Source of the DNA: Verrucomicrobiaceae bacterium
GTDB lineage: Bacteria; Verrucomicrobiota; Verrucomicrobiia; Verrucomicrobiales; Akkermansiaceae
DNA length: 64,000 bases
Assembly (NCBI GenBank): GCA_027487435.1
Contig: JAIYDP010000497.1
Location: 30,137 to 94,136, forward strand
Reading direction: 5' to 3'
Shown: piece after piece, positions 38,732 through 49,308 of the stretch
Layout: every line of letters begins with the position of its first letter
How positions within the stretch are numbered: the first letter of the stretch is position 1
Program-made: the position numbers and the translations under genes
Notes under the pieces: generated by a model
Told to the model about the DNA's origin: nothing
Seen by the model: the letters and a program-made list of their open reading frames with translations, nothing else
Database searches by the model: none

Positions 38732-40989
38732 AAACGAAACGAAAGAAATTCCTCAAAGTCTTCGTTCTTGGCAGTTGTTTCATCAGCGTGCTGCTAGGGA
38801 CTCTTTGGTGTTTGATTCCACACTGTGAACTCTATCCTCAAGATATTTCATGGTCGCCTGTATTGCGCGACCGTCAGGGTGGAATCTTGCACCTAGGTTT
38901 GGCGAAGGACGATCGATACCGCATTCACGTGCCGCTCGAACAGATTTCGCCGACGATGGTGCAAGCAACGTTAGCCTACGAGGACGACGGATTTTATTCC
39001 CATGGAGGAGTGAATCCTTTGTCCCTGCTGCGTGCTATCGGCGGGCGATTGCAAGGAATTTCCCGCGGCGGTGGATCGACGATCACGATGCAATACGCGC
39101 GTCTGCGTTTCAAGCTCTCGACGCGCTCTGTTTTTGGCAAGTTGCAGCAAATTCTGTATGCGATTCAGTTAGAAAAATACTACAGTAAGCGCGAAATTCT
39201 AGAAGCGTATTTTAACAGCGCACCGTATGGCGGCAACGTCGAAGGAGTCGCTGCTGCAAGTCTGCGATGGTGTGAAAAGGAATGTCGAGATCTGGAAGTG
39301 GCTGAAGCGGTGGCATTGGTGATGCTGCCGCAACGGCCTAGTCATCGTCGTCCTCGACCAGGTGAGGAAGAGTTGCCGCAGACTGTGGCGGCTCGAGAAC
39401 GCTTGTTGCGTAAGCTCGGCTACAACGATGTGATGCTTGCTGGTTACCGCTGGGAAAAACATCTGCTACCAAGAAAAGTTCCTCACTTGGCTCGTAGGCT
39501 GCGAAGTCAAAACGAAAATTCGAGTATCGATGCAGCATTGCAAGTGACCGTGGAAACCACGGTGCAGGGATACTTGATGCGCATGCAGGAAAAAGGTGTT
39601 CGTAATGCGTCCGTCATGGTGGTGGATGCGCCGACGCGCGAGGTGCGTGCCTACCTAGGCTCGGGGGGATTTTTTGATGATGCCATTGAAGGGCAAATCG
39701 ATGGCTGTCGCACACGGCGTTCGCCAGGGTCGTTGTTCAAGCCCTTTCTGTATGGATTGGCAATCGATCAAGGGGTTTTGCATCCTCATACCTTGCTTGC
39801 TGATGCGCCGATGCGTTTTCGTGACTACAATCCCGAAAACAACGAGCGCGATTTCTTAGGGCCTGTGAAAGCGAGTGAGGCGTTGTATCGTAGTCGCAAT
39901 TTGCCCGCCTTGTCGCTCATGCCTCGTCTCGCGGGCAAGGGATTGTATGGATTTCTTCAGTCGTCGGGTTTGCGAATGGATCATGAGCCTGGTCATTACG
40001 GTATGGCATTGGCATTGGGTGCTGCGGCAGCTTCTCCTGAAGAAATGGCGACGCTCTATGCAGCACTCGCCGATGACGGACAACCGCGGCCGTTAGTCTA
40101 TCGGGTCAATGGTTCATCGGAGGGCAAGGAAAAACATCATGCGATTCTCAGCGACGGCGCGCGTTGGATGTTGCGGCACATGATGATTGATCCCCAGCAG
40201 AAGAATGTTTTTTCAGAAGATGCCGTCTCTTTTAAAACAGGGACATCGCAAGGCTACCGCGATGCTTGGTCGATCGGCATCAGCGGAAGAACCGTGGTCG
40301 TCGTGTGGTTAGGAAACTTCGATGTTTCCTCGAATCCCGCTTTGCAGGGTCGAACAATGGCTGCTCCCTTGATGAACGAAATTTTTCGCCATACGCGAAC
40401 GATGAGGCCTTTGCCCGCACCGCCGAGCATGGTGAAAGAAGTGGAGCTTTGTGCGGTGTCGGGAATGATTCCCAGTGAACATTGCAAGAACCGCTGTCGC
40501 GGCTGGGTATTGGCAGACGTTTCGCCGATTGTGCCCTGTGACATGCATCGACTTGTATGGATCGATCAAAGTTCGGGGTTGCGCGTCGCACCACGTGACG
40601 ATGATCCTAATGTAAAAGCTCAGGTTTTTGAATTCTGGAAGCCTGAGTTTTTGGAGTTATTTCGGCTGGCTGGCTTGCCGCGTCGCGCGATTCCAGAGAG
40701 TGTGGAAGTCACAGCAGAATCAAATGAGCCTCCGAAAATTCAATCTCCGTTGCGAGATCATGTTTATCAAATCCGCAACGGTTCGCAAGAAGGGCTGATT
40801 TGCAAAGCGAAAGCCGCAGTGGGGGTGACGCGTATTTTTTGGTTTGGTAATGGAGTCTTCCTTGGCTCTACACTCGCGAATGAAGCCTTGATTTGGAAGG
40901 AAGCGAACGGAGGATGTGAGATTCAAGTGATGGATGATCGCGGGATGTCCGATCGAATCCGCGTGCAAGTCGAGCGTGTTTCACCATAA
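38728..40989 (+). CDS. pbpC: Penicillin-binding protein 1C (transglycosylase/transpeptidase)
   Basis: Transglycosylase motifs (YEDDGFYSHGGVNP, GGSTITMQYARL), transpeptidase KTGTSQGYRDAWSIG, C-terminal PbpC domain; overlaps A2M stop. Confidence 0.93.
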   Translation: MKTKRKKFLKVFVLGSCFISVLLGTLWCLIPHCELYPQDISWSPVLRDRQGGILHLGLAKDDRYRIHVPLEQISPTMVQATLAYEDDGFYSHGGVNPLSLLRAIGGRLQGISRGGGSTITMQYARLRFKLSTRSVFGKLQQILYAIQLEKYYSKREILEAYFNSAPYGGNVEGVAAASLRWCEKECRDLEVAEAVALVMLPQRPSHRRPRPGEEELPQTVAARERLLRKLGYNDVMLAGYRWEKHLLPRKVPHLARRLRSQNENSSIDAALQVTVETTVQGYLMRMQEKGVRNASVMVVDAPTREVRAYLGSGGFFDDAIEGQIDGCRTRRSPGSLFKPFLYGLAIDQGVLHPHTLLADAPMRFRDYNPENNERDFLGPVKASEALYRSRNLPALSLMPRLAGKGLYGFLQSSGLRMDHEPGHYGMALALGAAAASPEEMATLYAALADDGQPRPLVYRVNGSSEGKEKHHAILSDGARWMLRHMMIDPQQKNVFSEDAVSFKTGTSQGYRDAWSIGISGRTVVVVWLGNFDVSSNPALQGRTMAAPLMNEIFRHTRTMRPLPAPPSMVKEVELCAVSGMIPSEHCKNRCRGWVLADVSPIVPCDMHRLVWIDQSSGLRVAPRDDDPNVKAQVFEFWKPEFLELFRLAGLPRRAIPESVEVTAESNEPPKIQSPLRDHVYQIRNGSQEGLICKAKAAVGVTRIFWFGNGVFLGSTLANEALIWKEANGGCEIQVMDDRGMSDRIRVQVERVSP

Positions 40990-40999
40990 ACGTTTCACC

Positions 41000-41494
41000 C
41001 TACCAAATGTCATAAACCTTGATGAGAGGATTTTGGTCGTGAAGAAGTTGGAGGTAGTGCAAAACGCGATACGAGTCTTGGGGGAGCTGCAACTCGGGGA
41101 GAATCTCGCAAAGTGGCTCAATTACGAAACGACGCTGCAGCATACGAGGGTGAGGAAGGATCAGCGAGGTTTCGTCGTGGATGATGTCGCCAAAGGTGAG
41201 TAAATCGACATCTATAGTCCGGGGGGCGTTGAGGATGCTGCGCTGCCTACCGAGTTGGTTTTCGATCTTTTGCGTTTCTTTGTGAAGCTGAGACGCAGTG
41301 CCGCAAAACTCGAAGGCCACCACAGCATTATAGAAATCGGGGGAGTTATCGGGGCAGGCGATGGGGATTGTTTGATAAACCGCTGACTGCTGAAAGCTGC
41401 CCGCTACGCCAAGACTTTGCAGTAAGTCGCGCGCACCACACAAATGCGAGAGTCGATCACCGACATTCGAGCCGAGCGAGATGGTGACTAGCAT
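41000..41494 (-). CDS. folK: 2-amino-4-hydroxy-6-hydroxymethyldihydropteridine pyrophosphokinase
   Basis: SLGSNVGDR, APRTIDVDLLTFGD, LPHPRMLQRRFVIEPL motifs. Confidence 0.95.
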   Translation of the reverse strand: MLVTISLGSNVGDRLSHLCGARDLLQSLGVAGSFQQSAVYQTIPIACPDNSPDFYNAVVAFEFCGTASQLHKETQKIENQLGRQRSILNAPRTIDVDLLTFGDIIHDETSLILPHPRMLQRRFVIEPLCEILPELQLPQDSYRVLHYLQLLHDQNPLIKVYDIW

Positions 41495-41515
41495 GCAAGT
41501 CGGCTATCGAGACCC

Positions 41516-42673
41516 TTAGCGTTGTGGAATGGAGTAATAGATGGCTTCCAGAGCCATGACAGTGTAGGCGGTGGTGAGGACAGGATTGCTTTCCATCCAT
41601 CGGCCATTGGTGTTCTTCCATGAGCCATCAGCGTTTTGGGTTGTGAGGAGCTTTTCTCCAAGTTCTTTGCGCCAATCGATTTCTTTTCCGTCGGCCAACT
41701 TGAGTTTGTCGTCACCGGTGGCTGCGAGAGCTTTGGCCATGGCGTTGTAATAATAGTAAATGCCTTGGCCACCAAGACCGGGGTTTTCTTCGAGAGTGTA
41801 ATTGCCACCGAGCCATTCTTTGACGGCTTTCACGCGTTGGTCATCGGGGCTTAGTTTGGCATAGAGCATGGAAAGCAGTCCAACATAGGACATGGAACCG
41901 TAGGAGCGGAGTGGGACTTTGCCATTTGCGAGAGGTGTGTTGTCATCGACCTTTGTCTCATTTGGGCCGTAGAAAAATCCGCCTTTATTCTTCGGGTCAT
42001 TGGATGCGCGGTCGTTTTTGTTCGTTTCTTCGAGATTTTGGCAACTGCTGAGAAATTCCACCGCAGCACCCCAGTCAAGGTCGGGTTGGTCACCGTGTTT
42101 GCCGTCATCAATGACTTTTTGTGAGGCTACGATAGCCTCGATGGCCAAATAGGTATTGGACATGTCGGATCGGTCATTTTTTGAGCCATAGCCGATACCG
42201 CCATCGTTAGGGCCATCGACCTTGCCTTTTTCACCTGTGTCCCATTGGTTGTTAATCAGGTGTTTTCTGGCACGAACCATGGCGGCTTCATAACCTTCGT
42301 TCTGTGCAGAAGCCAAAGCGGTAAGAGAGGTGGCGGTGTTGTAAACGGAAAGGCCGCGATTGTAGATGCCGCCATCTTCCTTTTGTTGGGCTCGTAGCCA
42401 ATCAAAACCTTTGTTGATATACGCTGGTTTTTCTTTTGCTTGAGCGATGTTTGGATCGCGCACGGCGGCGGTAAGGGAAAGTGCGGTAAAGGCGGGGATC
42501 TGTGGATCATCCCAATGACCTTCCGGCTTTTGCTGAGTGGCAAGCCATGCGTTCCCACGGGAGATGGCTTGTTTCATTTCTTCTTGTAGCGAAAGATATT
42601 TCGATGGGGTTTGCGCGATAAGAGCGGATCCGGTGAGTAAGGCAATGACTCCAGAGAATAAGGTGGTTTTCAT
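41516..42673 (-). CDS. Secreted prenyltransferase/squalene-cyclase repeat protein
   Basis: Signal peptide; repeats such as GNAWLATQQKPEGHWDDPQ and GFDWLRAQQKEDGGIYN. Confidence 0.8.
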   Translation of the reverse strand: MKTTLFSGVIALLTGSALIAQTPSKYLSLQEEMKQAISRGNAWLATQQKPEGHWDDPQIPAFTALSLTAAVRDPNIAQAKEKPAYINKGFDWLRAQQKEDGGIYNRGLSVYNTATSLTALASAQNEGYEAAMVRARKHLINNQWDTGEKGKVDGPNDGGIGYGSKNDRSDMSNTYLAIEAIVASQKVIDDGKHGDQPDLDWGAAVEFLSSCQNLEETNKNDRASNDPKNKGGFFYGPNETKVDDNTPLANGKVPLRSYGSMSYVGLLSMLYAKLSPDDQRVKAVKEWLGGNYTLEENPGLGGQGIYYYYNAMAKALAATGDDKLKLADGKEIDWRKELGEKLLTTQNADGSWKNTNGRWMESNPVLTTAYTVMALEAIYYSIPQR

Positions 42674-43425
42674 GGTTGTTTTTTTTGCGTTGGTGAAGTT
42701 GTCGTAGGTTCGATGATGAATGTGACTTTGGTGCCGATTTCTGGTAAGCGTTTTGTATGTGCGACCCACATTTCGTCGTTTTCGTTGTTTTTACCAGCGT
42801 AGAGGAGAAGAGAACCTCGACTCACAAAGATCGAAGCGAAGTCACCGCTGGTTTCTGCGTAAAATTTTCCATCATAGATCAAAGAGCCTCCATAGATCCA
42901 CTCGTCGGTTTCCATGCTTTTCTGAGTGACATCGTTGAGAATCAGATCGCGCAGCGGTAGGGTAACTTTTTTTCCATCTTTATCGAATTCCACAGCCAGA
43001 TGAATGCGGGCAGCTTTGCGCGTTTCTTCCTCAACCTGTGGAAACTTTCCGCTGCTGACTCCTTTTTCTTTTTCGATGTAGTAGAGTTCTGGAGACGGCG
43101 TGTAGCGGAGCATCTTCATGGCAATGTTCACATGAAGGGGCGAGGCTGTGGTGATGAGTAAAGATTCGTGAATTTTGCCATTTTCGTGAACTAAGGCGAA
43201 CTCAAGAAGCCCTTCTCTCATGTTTACCGAGCAAGGAATGCGAATTTGACGAGTTTTCGGGTCGAAAAGCACCTCGCCGATTTGCATTGTACCATTTTCA
43301 AGCCGAGTGACATGCGCCGCAGGTTTTGTATGATCCGTAGCTTGAGAAGCATCAACTGCCGCATCTTTGTCCTGTGCGCAAAGCATTGTGCAAGTGAGGA
43401 TCAAAGAATGTAGAGTGCGGAGCAT
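42670..43425 (-). CDS. Secreted hypothetical protein
   Basis: ORF with signal peptide; 4-bp overlap with downstream gene start. Confidence 0.7.
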   Translation of the reverse strand: MLRTLHSLILTCTMLCAQDKDAAVDASQATDHTKPAAHVTRLENGTMQIGEVLFDPKTRQIRIPCSVNMREGLLEFALVHENGKIHESLLITTASPLHVNIAMKMLRYTPSPELYYIEKEKGVSSGKFPQVEEETRKAARIHLAVEFDKDGKKVTLPLRDLILNDVTQKSMETDEWIYGGSLIYDGKFYAETSGDFASIFVSRGSLLLYAGKNNENDEMWVAHTKRLPEIGTKVTFIIEPTTTSPTQKKQP

Positions 43426-43489
43426 AGTCTAATAACGCGCGGATGACTCAAAATCTTAGCAAAAAATACCGGATTAGCAAATGCGTGTA

Positions 43490-44452
43490 TTAAGGAATTT
43501 TGCTAAGTCGCTTGGAGAATGCATGCCAGTGCCTACGCGTGACGGAATTTTGAAATAACGAGCTAGCATCGGTTGTTGTTGGGTCAAGAGGCACGGGAGC
43601 TTGGAGTGATCCTTGGCTGCCGATTTCTTCGCGAAAGATTTTGTAGAGACTGCGGGCCAGAGATTGGCTCATTTGCGCTGCGTCGGTTACACCAGATGGT
43701 ATGGTGATGGTTCTGGACATGTGGGATGGATCTGTGCCGGAACTAAACCACAGAGCGATGGGTAAGGGACTCGGCGAAGCGGTCGCACCTACGCTGACAT
43801 CATCTTTGAAATGGATGATTCCCGATGAATGTTCAGAGAGCAAAGCTGCGATTTCCTTCAGTGCGGGTTTGACGATAGTGGCAGATTCTGTGTCACACCC
43901 CGCATGGATGATGATGGTCGTGCGGGCAGTAGGGTCAACGATCCAAGCAGGCAATTGCGGGCGAAGGCGAGCGATGGCATCTGTGGTAAGTTTGCGTTGT
44001 GGCGCATCGGGACTTGCTGAGTCTGCAACGCGTTCCCAAGCGAGAAGAGTTCGCTGAAGCTCGCCGCTTGTTTCAAGCAATGTCGCGAGTTTGATGAAAT
44101 AACTTGCGCCTTTCTCGGAAAATTGCGTGTATGCATCGAGTCCAGGAGACCTGGTAAGATCCCCAAGTTCAATGATTTCTTCCTCGGATTTTGGCTCCTC
44201 GATGGCCAACGTCGTGTCAATGCTCGGCATTTGGCCTGGTTTTACGCGAATGGCTTTCGTTGGTTCCAGATCCTTGTTGTTTTGGAGATCCAACGATGCT
44301 TGCAACTTTTCTTGCTTGAGATTCCTTTGTTCGATCGCAAGCACTGCGGATGGTGGCGGAGTGAGAAAATCCTTACCCTTCGCACCTTGCCACCAAGTGA
44401 TAGCTATCGTGCAAATAGCCAAAGGTATGACGAAAAATAGGGGAATTCGCAC
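43490..44452 (-). CDS. Hypothetical membrane-anchored protein
   Basis: ORF with N-terminal TM segment; co-directional with neighbours. Confidence 0.65.
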   Translation of the reverse strand: MRIPLFFVIPLAICTIAITWWQGAKGKDFLTPPPSAVLAIEQRNLKQEKLQASLDLQNNKDLEPTKAIRVKPGQMPSIDTTLAIEEPKSEEEIIELGDLTRSPGLDAYTQFSEKGASYFIKLATLLETSGELQRTLLAWERVADSASPDAPQRKLTTDAIARLRPQLPAWIVDPTARTTIIIHAGCDTESATIVKPALKEIAALLSEHSSGIIHFKDDVSVGATASPSPLPIALWFSSGTDPSHMSRTITIPSGVTDAAQMSQSLARSLYKIFREEIGSQGSLQAPVPLDPTTTDASSLFQNSVTRRHWHAFSKRLSKIP

Positions 44453-44469
44453 GGCAAGCTGATCGCTTC

Positions 44470-45171
44470 TTAGGGTGTTGGCGTCTCCGTTTTCGTAGTA
44501 GCATTTGGCGAAATCAACGATGGCGTCGGGTTGCCAACGCCAGTCAAACGTTGCGGTGATGCAGTCGATGCCGTTCCAATCTCGGTGCGTGTCATCAAAT
44601 CGACTGGACGAATATTAAATTTCTCTTTGGCTAAAACTTCTTTGCCGGATACTTCCTTCCCCGAGACCTCTTTGCCAGATACTTCTTTACCACTAATGCT
44701 CGAATCGCCCGAAGCATCGTATGTCGCTAGGAGTAGTTGGATGGCAGTCAGGGAATCCGGTGCCGATGCGATAGCACATTGGGTGATGAGTCGGGCTTGA
44801 TCGGGAGCTGCAAGAATCGCCGTTTCTACGATGCGACAGATGAGAGATTCGTTAGCTTTGCTCATGGCAATCGCTTGTTTGACAATCTCACAAGCATGCT
44901 CGGGGTTTTTTGCAATCGTTTCTTCGACGAGCGTGACAAGGGAATCCTCGCTGGAAGATTCTTGAAAGGTTTGAGAAAACTTAGGTTTTGGTTGGGGGAT
45001 GACGATCGAACCTTCTGGAGTTGAGCGATCGATCTGATCAAATTTTACGGAATGACTGGCATAGAGATTTCCTCCATCCGATGATGCTTCCTGCCCGCGA
45101 TCGATCATTTGCTGACCATGGGACAGGCCCGCTAGCAACAAAGTAGCATAGATCGAGTGTGTGCGTTTCAT
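44470..45171 (-). CDS. Hypothetical secreted protein with SGKEV tandem repeat
   Basis: Start chosen at MKRTHSIYATLLLAGLSHG; contains SGKEVSGKEVSGKEVSGKEVLAKE. Confidence 0.65.
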   Translation of the reverse strand: MKRTHSIYATLLLAGLSHGQQMIDRGQEASSDGGNLYASHSVKFDQIDRSTPEGSIVIPQPKPKFSQTFQESSSEDSLVTLVEETIAKNPEHACEIVKQAIAMSKANESLICRIVETAILAAPDQARLITQCAIASAPDSLTAIQLLLATYDASGDSSISGKEVSGKEVSGKEVSGKEVLAKEKFNIRPVDLMTRTEIGTASTASPQRLTGVGNPTPSLISPNATTKTETPTP

Positions 45172-45462
45172 GATAGATTTGTTCATTTGCGGACGTGGAC
45201 GAGTTGTCTTATGGGACTTTTGCCATGCTGACAAGCATTATTTTTTGTTTTACACGCGAGGCACAAGTTCTTGGGGTGAATATTGATCGTTGAAGTTGCT
45301 CATCGCAAGATCTTCGAGTGTGTGCAGCCATTTGATGCGGCAGGCACGGTCTCATCGAGATGCTTTGGCATATTTTTTGTGATTCTCTCTTGTTGACTGC
45401 GATCTCTGACATGTTGAAAATTTTTTCTTTGCTTTCTATGAGCGATTCTCTAAAAAGTTTGC

Positions 45463-45900
45463 ATGGACTTACTTGTAGCCACACTATGCGATAATGCTGA
45501 AGAAATTCAGGGGAAATTGAATGTCATCGGAGCTTTTGATGCCATCATTGGACAGAGCTTTCCTGCAAAATTTTCTTTTGCTTTAGCCCTGAGATTCTAT
45601 TTCACCCCGAAAGACCGTGGAGCTCACTCGTTTTCGATCATGTTGCTTGACGAGACGGAGAACCAAAACGCGAAACCTCCTCAAGAAGCGGAAATCACCG
45701 TCAATATGCCACCTGATGCTATTGGTTTTTCTACACAAAACATGATCACGCCGTTGAATGGCACCGTGCAGAAGGCAGGGATCTACCATTTCGTGGTTCG
45801 AATCGACGGCAAAGTGGCAGCTCGTGTGCCGTTGCGTGTAGTTCAACAAGAGAGTATGCCCAATGTGCCTAGCATCGACGAGATTCCTCAGTTGACCTGA
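45463..45900 (+). CDS. DUF6941-like conserved protein
   Basis: MDLLVATLCDNAEEIQGKLNVIGAFDAI ... AGIYHFVVRIDGK. Confidence 0.65.
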   Translation: MDLLVATLCDNAEEIQGKLNVIGAFDAIIGQSFPAKFSFALALRFYFTPKDRGAHSFSIMLLDETENQNAKPPQEAEITVNMPPDAIGFSTQNMITPLNGTVQKAGIYHFVVRIDGKVAARVPLRVVQQESMPNVPSIDEIPQLT

Positions 45901-45924
45901 TTTTCTAAGAGAAATTTTTTTCAA

Positions 45925-45953
45925 AGCGACCCGTAGTATGGGTCGCTTTTTTT
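45925..45953. terminator. Rho-independent terminator between convergent genes
   Basis: AGCGACCC-gtagtat-GGGTCGCT followed by TTTTTTT. Confidence 0.88.
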
Positions 45954-45958
45954 ATCGA

Positions 45959-48742
45959 TTAGTGGTTGAAGATGAATTCCTTCGAATTCAGAATGGCCCA
46001 AAAGATGTCGTTGAGAATTTCTTGTTGGTGTTTCGGTTCTTTGGCCTCCGCGTAGGCGGTCATGAGGTTTTTGGTTTCTTCCGTCGTCGGTGGCCGCGAG
46101 AGGCAGGTGAGGTACAGGTGCTCAATGATTTCTTCGGGCGTCTTCTTTTGTTGGCGCAGGGGAGGGATGACTTTTCCTTGTTGAATGCGGTTGTGGCAAT
46201 TTTCGCCATTGAGGAGGTGCAGTGCTTGGCTGAGGTTCGGCTCTAGCTTGACTTCGCAGGAGCAAACCGTATTGCGACTGGCACGACCAAAGGCGGTGAG
46301 GAAATAGCTCGAAGTGTTGCCGTCAGCAATTTGTACCGCGCGGGCACCTAGAGGCAGGCCTTTGAATTTGTTCGGCGTTTGTGTGGCCTGGGAGATGGCA
46401 TCCAACAGGACTTCGGCGCGGATGCGGCGGATCCTAGCATGGGAGAAATTGCGTTCGTCAGTGACGTTAGAGTCGTTCGTTTTGGTGGATAGTTGATAGG
46501 TGCGTGAGGTGCAGATGTCGCGTACGAGCTTGCGCATATCGAAATTGTAGGCAGCGAATTGTTTCGCTAAGGCATCTAACAACTCGGGGTTAGAAGGAGG
46601 ATTGGAAATGCGCTGGTCATCAACTGGTTCCACTATACCGATGCCGAAAAAGTGTGACCAGGTGATGTTGGCGAAATTGCGCGCAAACCAAGGGTTTTCT
46701 TTATCGGAGAGCCAAGCGGCAACGGAATCCCTGCGAGTTTTATCTTTGATCTCGGGAGTTGGCCCACCGAGAAATTTCGGAGCAACGGGCTTTTTGGTGA
46801 CCAGATGCGGGACTTCGCCATTGGCGTCGTAAACAATTCGTTCCCGTGGATCTTCGGCGTTCTTGCGTTTTACCTGGGCAAAAAACGATGCAAATCCGTA
46901 GTAATCTTCCATGGTCCATCGATCAAACGGATGGTTGTGGCATTGCGCGCACTGGATGCGTGTCCCCATGAAGACTTGGGCGATGTTTTCGGTGAGTTTT
47001 AGGACATCTTGTTCGATTTGGAAAAAATTGGTAGCTGGTTGTGAGAATGTGCCGCCTTGCGAGGAGAGGATTTCTCCAACGATTTGATTGAATGGGGTAT
47101 TGGAGGCAATGCGGTCGCGCAGCCAGTTGTAGTAATTCAGGGCGGCTTTGTAGGAAACCTGCTTTGGGCCATCGTTGAACGTGCGAATCTGTAGGAGTTC
47201 CGCCCATTTCATGGTCCACATTTCGGCAAATTCTTTGCGCGAGATGAGTTGATCGACTAGGGCGTCGCGCTTTTTCGCTTGGGTATCGTTGAGGAAGATG
47301 GTGCGCTCTTCAAGGGTGGGGAGTCGGCCAATGATATCGAGGTAAACACGACGAAGGAATTCGGTGTCGGTGCAGAGTTCCGATGGGACGATGCGAAGTT
47401 TGTGGAGTTTGGCGAGAACGGCTTCGTCGATGTAGTTGTTAGGGCTGATGGAGGGCTGGAGGTAGGAGGTTTTTTCCGGAATGACAATGACCTGCGTGCC
47501 CTCGGTGAAGGTGTGAAAGCGAGCGAGGAGGAGTGCTTCACCGCGATTTTTTGATGTGGCAAGGCCTTTGCGGTAATCGATGGAAACGGAGTTGTCATTT
47601 GAGGTGGTAAATGACGAAAGGTTGGTGACATCACGGTCTGTGCCATCGGAATAACGAGCCGTGACCGTGAGGGGAATGCGGATGTCCGGGCCTTTGAGCA
47701 CGAGTTGCGCAGGCTGGAAGCGGATCGAGACGGGGTGGGGGATTTTTGCGTCGTCGTCGATGGTTGCGCCGTTGCGAATCCACTCGATAAGGGTGGCGGC
47801 GGTGGAGCTTGATTTATCAAAGAGCTTGCCGCCGGTGTGCGATACTTCGCCGATAGACTTGGTGACGAGCAGCGATTCCTCGGGGATGGCGAGATTGATG
47901 CGGCGGCCAGGCATTTGTTGGGTGATTTTGAAATGATCGCCGTGCGGATCAAAGCCGTAAAGGGAGAGTTGGAAACCGTCTTTGCCGCTGGCGGCACCGT
48001 GGCAAGATCCGGCATTGCAGCCTGCCGCAGTGAGGATGGGCATGATGTCGAGTTGAAAGGAAACGGGGCGGGCGAGCTTGGCGTTTTTGACGTGTACGGG
48101 GACTTTGGTTTCTCGTCCGCGGTAGCTGATGTGCAATGCAGTAGCTCCGTCTTTGCTGGGGGTGAGAATGCTGTCAGAAAGTGCACAAATGGATGGATCG
48201 GCCAAGGTGAATTTGGCCTGTCGGGTGATGTCTCGCGTGGCCTCATCGTCAAAGGTGACCAATACCCGGATTTTGTGGAAATCGGCGGAAGATTCAAGAT
48301 GCACTTCGCTCGGGAATGCTTCGATTTTTTTGATCGTGGGATCCGGCGCGGCGTCATGCATGGGCATGGCTTTTGGGTCAGCAGGTTCGAGCACTAGGCC
48401 GGCAGGCCATATCGCTCCAGCACGTATCCAGTCTTCTATGGATTGGGCTTCTTGCTCCGTCAGCGGCGTGCCTTTGCCGTCGGGAGGCATGATGTCGTCA
48501 TGATCATGCGGAAGGCGCACGCGCAAGAGGATTTCGGAACGCTCAGGGCAGTTGATGTCGATGGCTGGTCCTGCATCGCCGCCGATGACAAGTTTTTCCC
48601 CCGTGGACATGTCGAGGCTGCCTTTTTGTTTTTCTGGATGATGGCAGGAAAGGCATTTGGTTTCGAGCAATTGTCGCGGGATGTCCACAGCCCAAACGGG
48701 TGCGACCAGCAGCAAAGAAAGAATCCAGTTGCGAATTTTCAT
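45959..48742 (-). CDS. Cytochrome c-like / DUF1549 / DUF1553 secreted protein
   Basis: CLSCHHPEKQKGSLDMS, LRRVYLDIIGRLPTLEE, CAQCHNHPFDRWTMEDYYGFASFF, DDQRISNPPSNPELLDALAK. Confidence 0.9.
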   Translation of the reverse strand: MKIRNWILSLLLVAPVWAVDIPRQLLETKCLSCHHPEKQKGSLDMSTGEKLVIGGDAGPAIDINCPERSEILLRVRLPHDHDDIMPPDGKGTPLTEQEAQSIEDWIRAGAIWPAGLVLEPADPKAMPMHDAAPDPTIKKIEAFPSEVHLESSADFHKIRVLVTFDDEATRDITRQAKFTLADPSICALSDSILTPSKDGATALHISYRGRETKVPVHVKNAKLARPVSFQLDIMPILTAAGCNAGSCHGAASGKDGFQLSLYGFDPHGDHFKITQQMPGRRINLAIPEESLLVTKSIGEVSHTGGKLFDKSSSTAATLIEWIRNGATIDDDAKIPHPVSIRFQPAQLVLKGPDIRIPLTVTARYSDGTDRDVTNLSSFTTSNDNSVSIDYRKGLATSKNRGEALLLARFHTFTEGTQVIVIPEKTSYLQPSISPNNYIDEAVLAKLHKLRIVPSELCTDTEFLRRVYLDIIGRLPTLEERTIFLNDTQAKKRDALVDQLISRKEFAEMWTMKWAELLQIRTFNDGPKQVSYKAALNYYNWLRDRIASNTPFNQIVGEILSSQGGTFSQPATNFFQIEQDVLKLTENIAQVFMGTRIQCAQCHNHPFDRWTMEDYYGFASFFAQVKRKNAEDPRERIVYDANGEVPHLVTKKPVAPKFLGGPTPEIKDKTRRDSVAAWLSDKENPWFARNFANITWSHFFGIGIVEPVDDQRISNPPSNPELLDALAKQFAAYNFDMRKLVRDICTSRTYQLSTKTNDSNVTDERNFSHARIRRIRAEVLLDAISQATQTPNKFKGLPLGARAVQIADGNTSSYFLTAFGRASRNTVCSCEVKLEPNLSQALHLLNGENCHNRIQQGKVIPPLRQQKKTPEEIIEHLYLTCLSRPPTTEETKNLMTAYAEAKEPKHQQEILNDIFWAILNSKEFIFNH

Positions 48743-48809
48743 CAAGCGTAAGTTACGATAGTGGCTTTGCGTTTGTTTCAACGAAGAGAATGAAGATCAT
48801 CTTGTCAGA

Positions 48810-49265
48810 TTGATTTTTCCGTGGTTCTTTGTGCGCGTGAGCGAATCACTTACATTATTAGGCAATTCCCAGTCGAAATGGCCAGCATCTCCCGAGGAAG
48901 CGAGCTTAGAGATTTTCCCCAATAGAAATCCCGATCATTCCTACTGGGTGCATCTCGATTTCCCCGAATTCTCCTCGCTTTGCCCTGTCACAGGACAGCC
49001 GGATACAGCGCGCATTCAAATTCGCTATACGCCGCATGTTTCCTGCATCGAGACGAAATCGTTAAAATTTTACCTCACCTCGTATCGCAATCAAGCTTCC
49101 TTCAATGAGGAGATCGTGAATCGGATCTTGGGGGACATCGTGCGTGCTTGTGCACCGCGTGAATGCATCGTGCGTGGAGACTTTTCACCTCGTGGTGGCA
49201 TCAGCCTCACAGCGCAGGCCTCGTATCCCGCGTCTGTGGCTACGGCACTTACCAAAGAAGGCTGA
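48810..49265 (+). CDS. queF: NADPH-dependent 7-cyano-7-deazaguanine reductase
   Basis: FSSLCPVTGQPDTARIQIRYTP and ETKSLKFYLTSYRNQASFNEEI. Confidence 0.93.
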   Translation: MIFPWFFVRVSESLTLLGNSQSKWPASPEEASLEIFPNRNPDHSYWVHLDFPEFSSLCPVTGQPDTARIQIRYTPHVSCIETKSLKFYLTSYRNQASFNEEIVNRILGDIVRACAPRECIVRGDFSPRGGISLTAQASYPASVATALTKEG

Positions 49266-49308
49266 GGCGTAAATTTTTCGCCTACGTTGCGCAGTTGTAT
49301 CTTGGCAG

